From Firmicutes bacterium UBA5473 (lineage in GTDB: Bacteria > Bacillota > DTU084), in the NCBI GenBank assembly GCA_002427165.1, contig DIQB01000053.1:14592-20994 (forward strand): a stretch of DNA of 6,403 nt. The letters run 5' to 3'. Made by a program: the position numbers and the translations under genes. Positions 6,164-6,403 of the stretch are shown one piece after another (position 1 is the stretch's first letter; the number at the start of each line of letters is the position of its first letter). The notes under the pieces are model-generated. The model was not told the DNA's origin. It made no database searches and saw only the letters and a list, made by a program, of their open reading frames with translations.

Positions 6164-6403
6164 TCAGTGGGCTGTGTAGCCGCCATCTACAGGTAAGTTG
6201 ACGCCTGAAAGATAGCTAGAAGCTTTTGATGCTAAAAATACAACTGCGCCCTTGATTTCTTCCCCTTCTGCCAATCTTCCCAGAAATGTGCGTTCGCTAT
6301 AACGCTTCTGGAAAAGCTGATCTTGCCCTGCCTGGATACCACCGGGTGAGATGGCATTGACCCTAATCCCGAAGGGTGCGAAGCGGGCAGCGTAGTAGCG
6401 GGT
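6164..6403 (-). CDS. SDR-family oxidoreductase, C-terminal 79 residues (cut by window edge)
   Basis: The frame is open from the right edge to TGA at 6164-6166. The visible 79 residues carry the C-terminal half of a classical short-chain dehydrogenase/reductase: RYYAARFAPFGIRVNAISPG (the strand and PG motif that follow the YxxxK active site), a substrate loop with GGIQAGQDQLF, FLGRLAEGEEIKGAVVFLAS, and the ending GVNLPVDGGYTAH. The Tyr and Lys of the active site and the NAD(P)-binding TGxxxGIG lie outside the window. The loop SPGGI followed by a Gln and a KRYSER-like helix resembles PtmA-like SDRs of nonulosonate and surface-sugar loci more than fatty-acid reductases; this is from memory, not a search. 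It is upstream of the other two operon genes in transcription order. Confidence 0.88.
   Translation of the reverse strand, partial: TRYYAARFAPFGIRVNAISPGGIQAGQDQLFQKRYSERTFLGRLAEGEEIKGAVVFLASKASSYLSGVNLPVDGGYTAH

Overview
The window looks like a chromosomal segment of a Gram-positive bacterium of the Firmicutes, probably a clostridial lineage. The evidence is strong AGGAGG-type ribosome binding sites, free use of GTG and TTG starts, a BirA that carries a DNA-binding domain, a Bacillus/Clostridium-type BirA operator beside a stand-alone BioY, and a membrane-anchored HtrA with one PDZ domain. There are nine protein genes, one of them only 28 codons long. I see no rRNA, tRNA, CRISPR array, insertion sequence or phage gene.

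Layout. (1) Positions 1-1106, minus strand: a small PII-like signalling protein is followed 18 bases later by a CPA-type cation/proton antiporter that runs off the left edge, so the two look like a sensor-transporter unit. (2) Positions 1265-1351, plus strand: a 28-residue single-pass membrane peptide with a near-perfect Shine-Dalgarno sequence. (3) Positions 1363-2956, minus strand: birA (biotin-protein ligase and repressor) and bioY (biotin uptake S component), with a BirA-type operator between them. (4) Positions 2966-3141: a divergent promoter region serving birA leftward and an HtrA-like serine protease rightward. The protease gene ends at 4305 in front of a strong intrinsic terminator. 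(5) Positions 4375-6403, minus strand: a tight three-gene operon, in transcription order an SDR oxidoreductase (C-terminal part only), a Gfo/Idh/MocA oxidoreductase and an HpcH/HpaI-family aldolase.

How they work together. BirA attaches biotin to carboxylase or decarboxylase subunits and, when biotin is plentiful, should repress bioY through the operator, giving a closed uptake circuit. The PII-like protein probably reports an unknown signal to the antiporter. HtrA is a general envelope quality-control protease with its own promoter. The right-hand operon joins two dehydrogenases to a pyruvate-type aldolase, which fits either sugar-acid metabolism or synthesis of an unusual surface sugar; the window alone does not decide.

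Nothing here is clearly a new defence or mobile system. The points most worth a second look are the PII-like/antiporter pair, the 28-residue membrane peptide, the BirA-bioY operator, and the aldolase, in which the usual active-site Asp is replaced by Cys.
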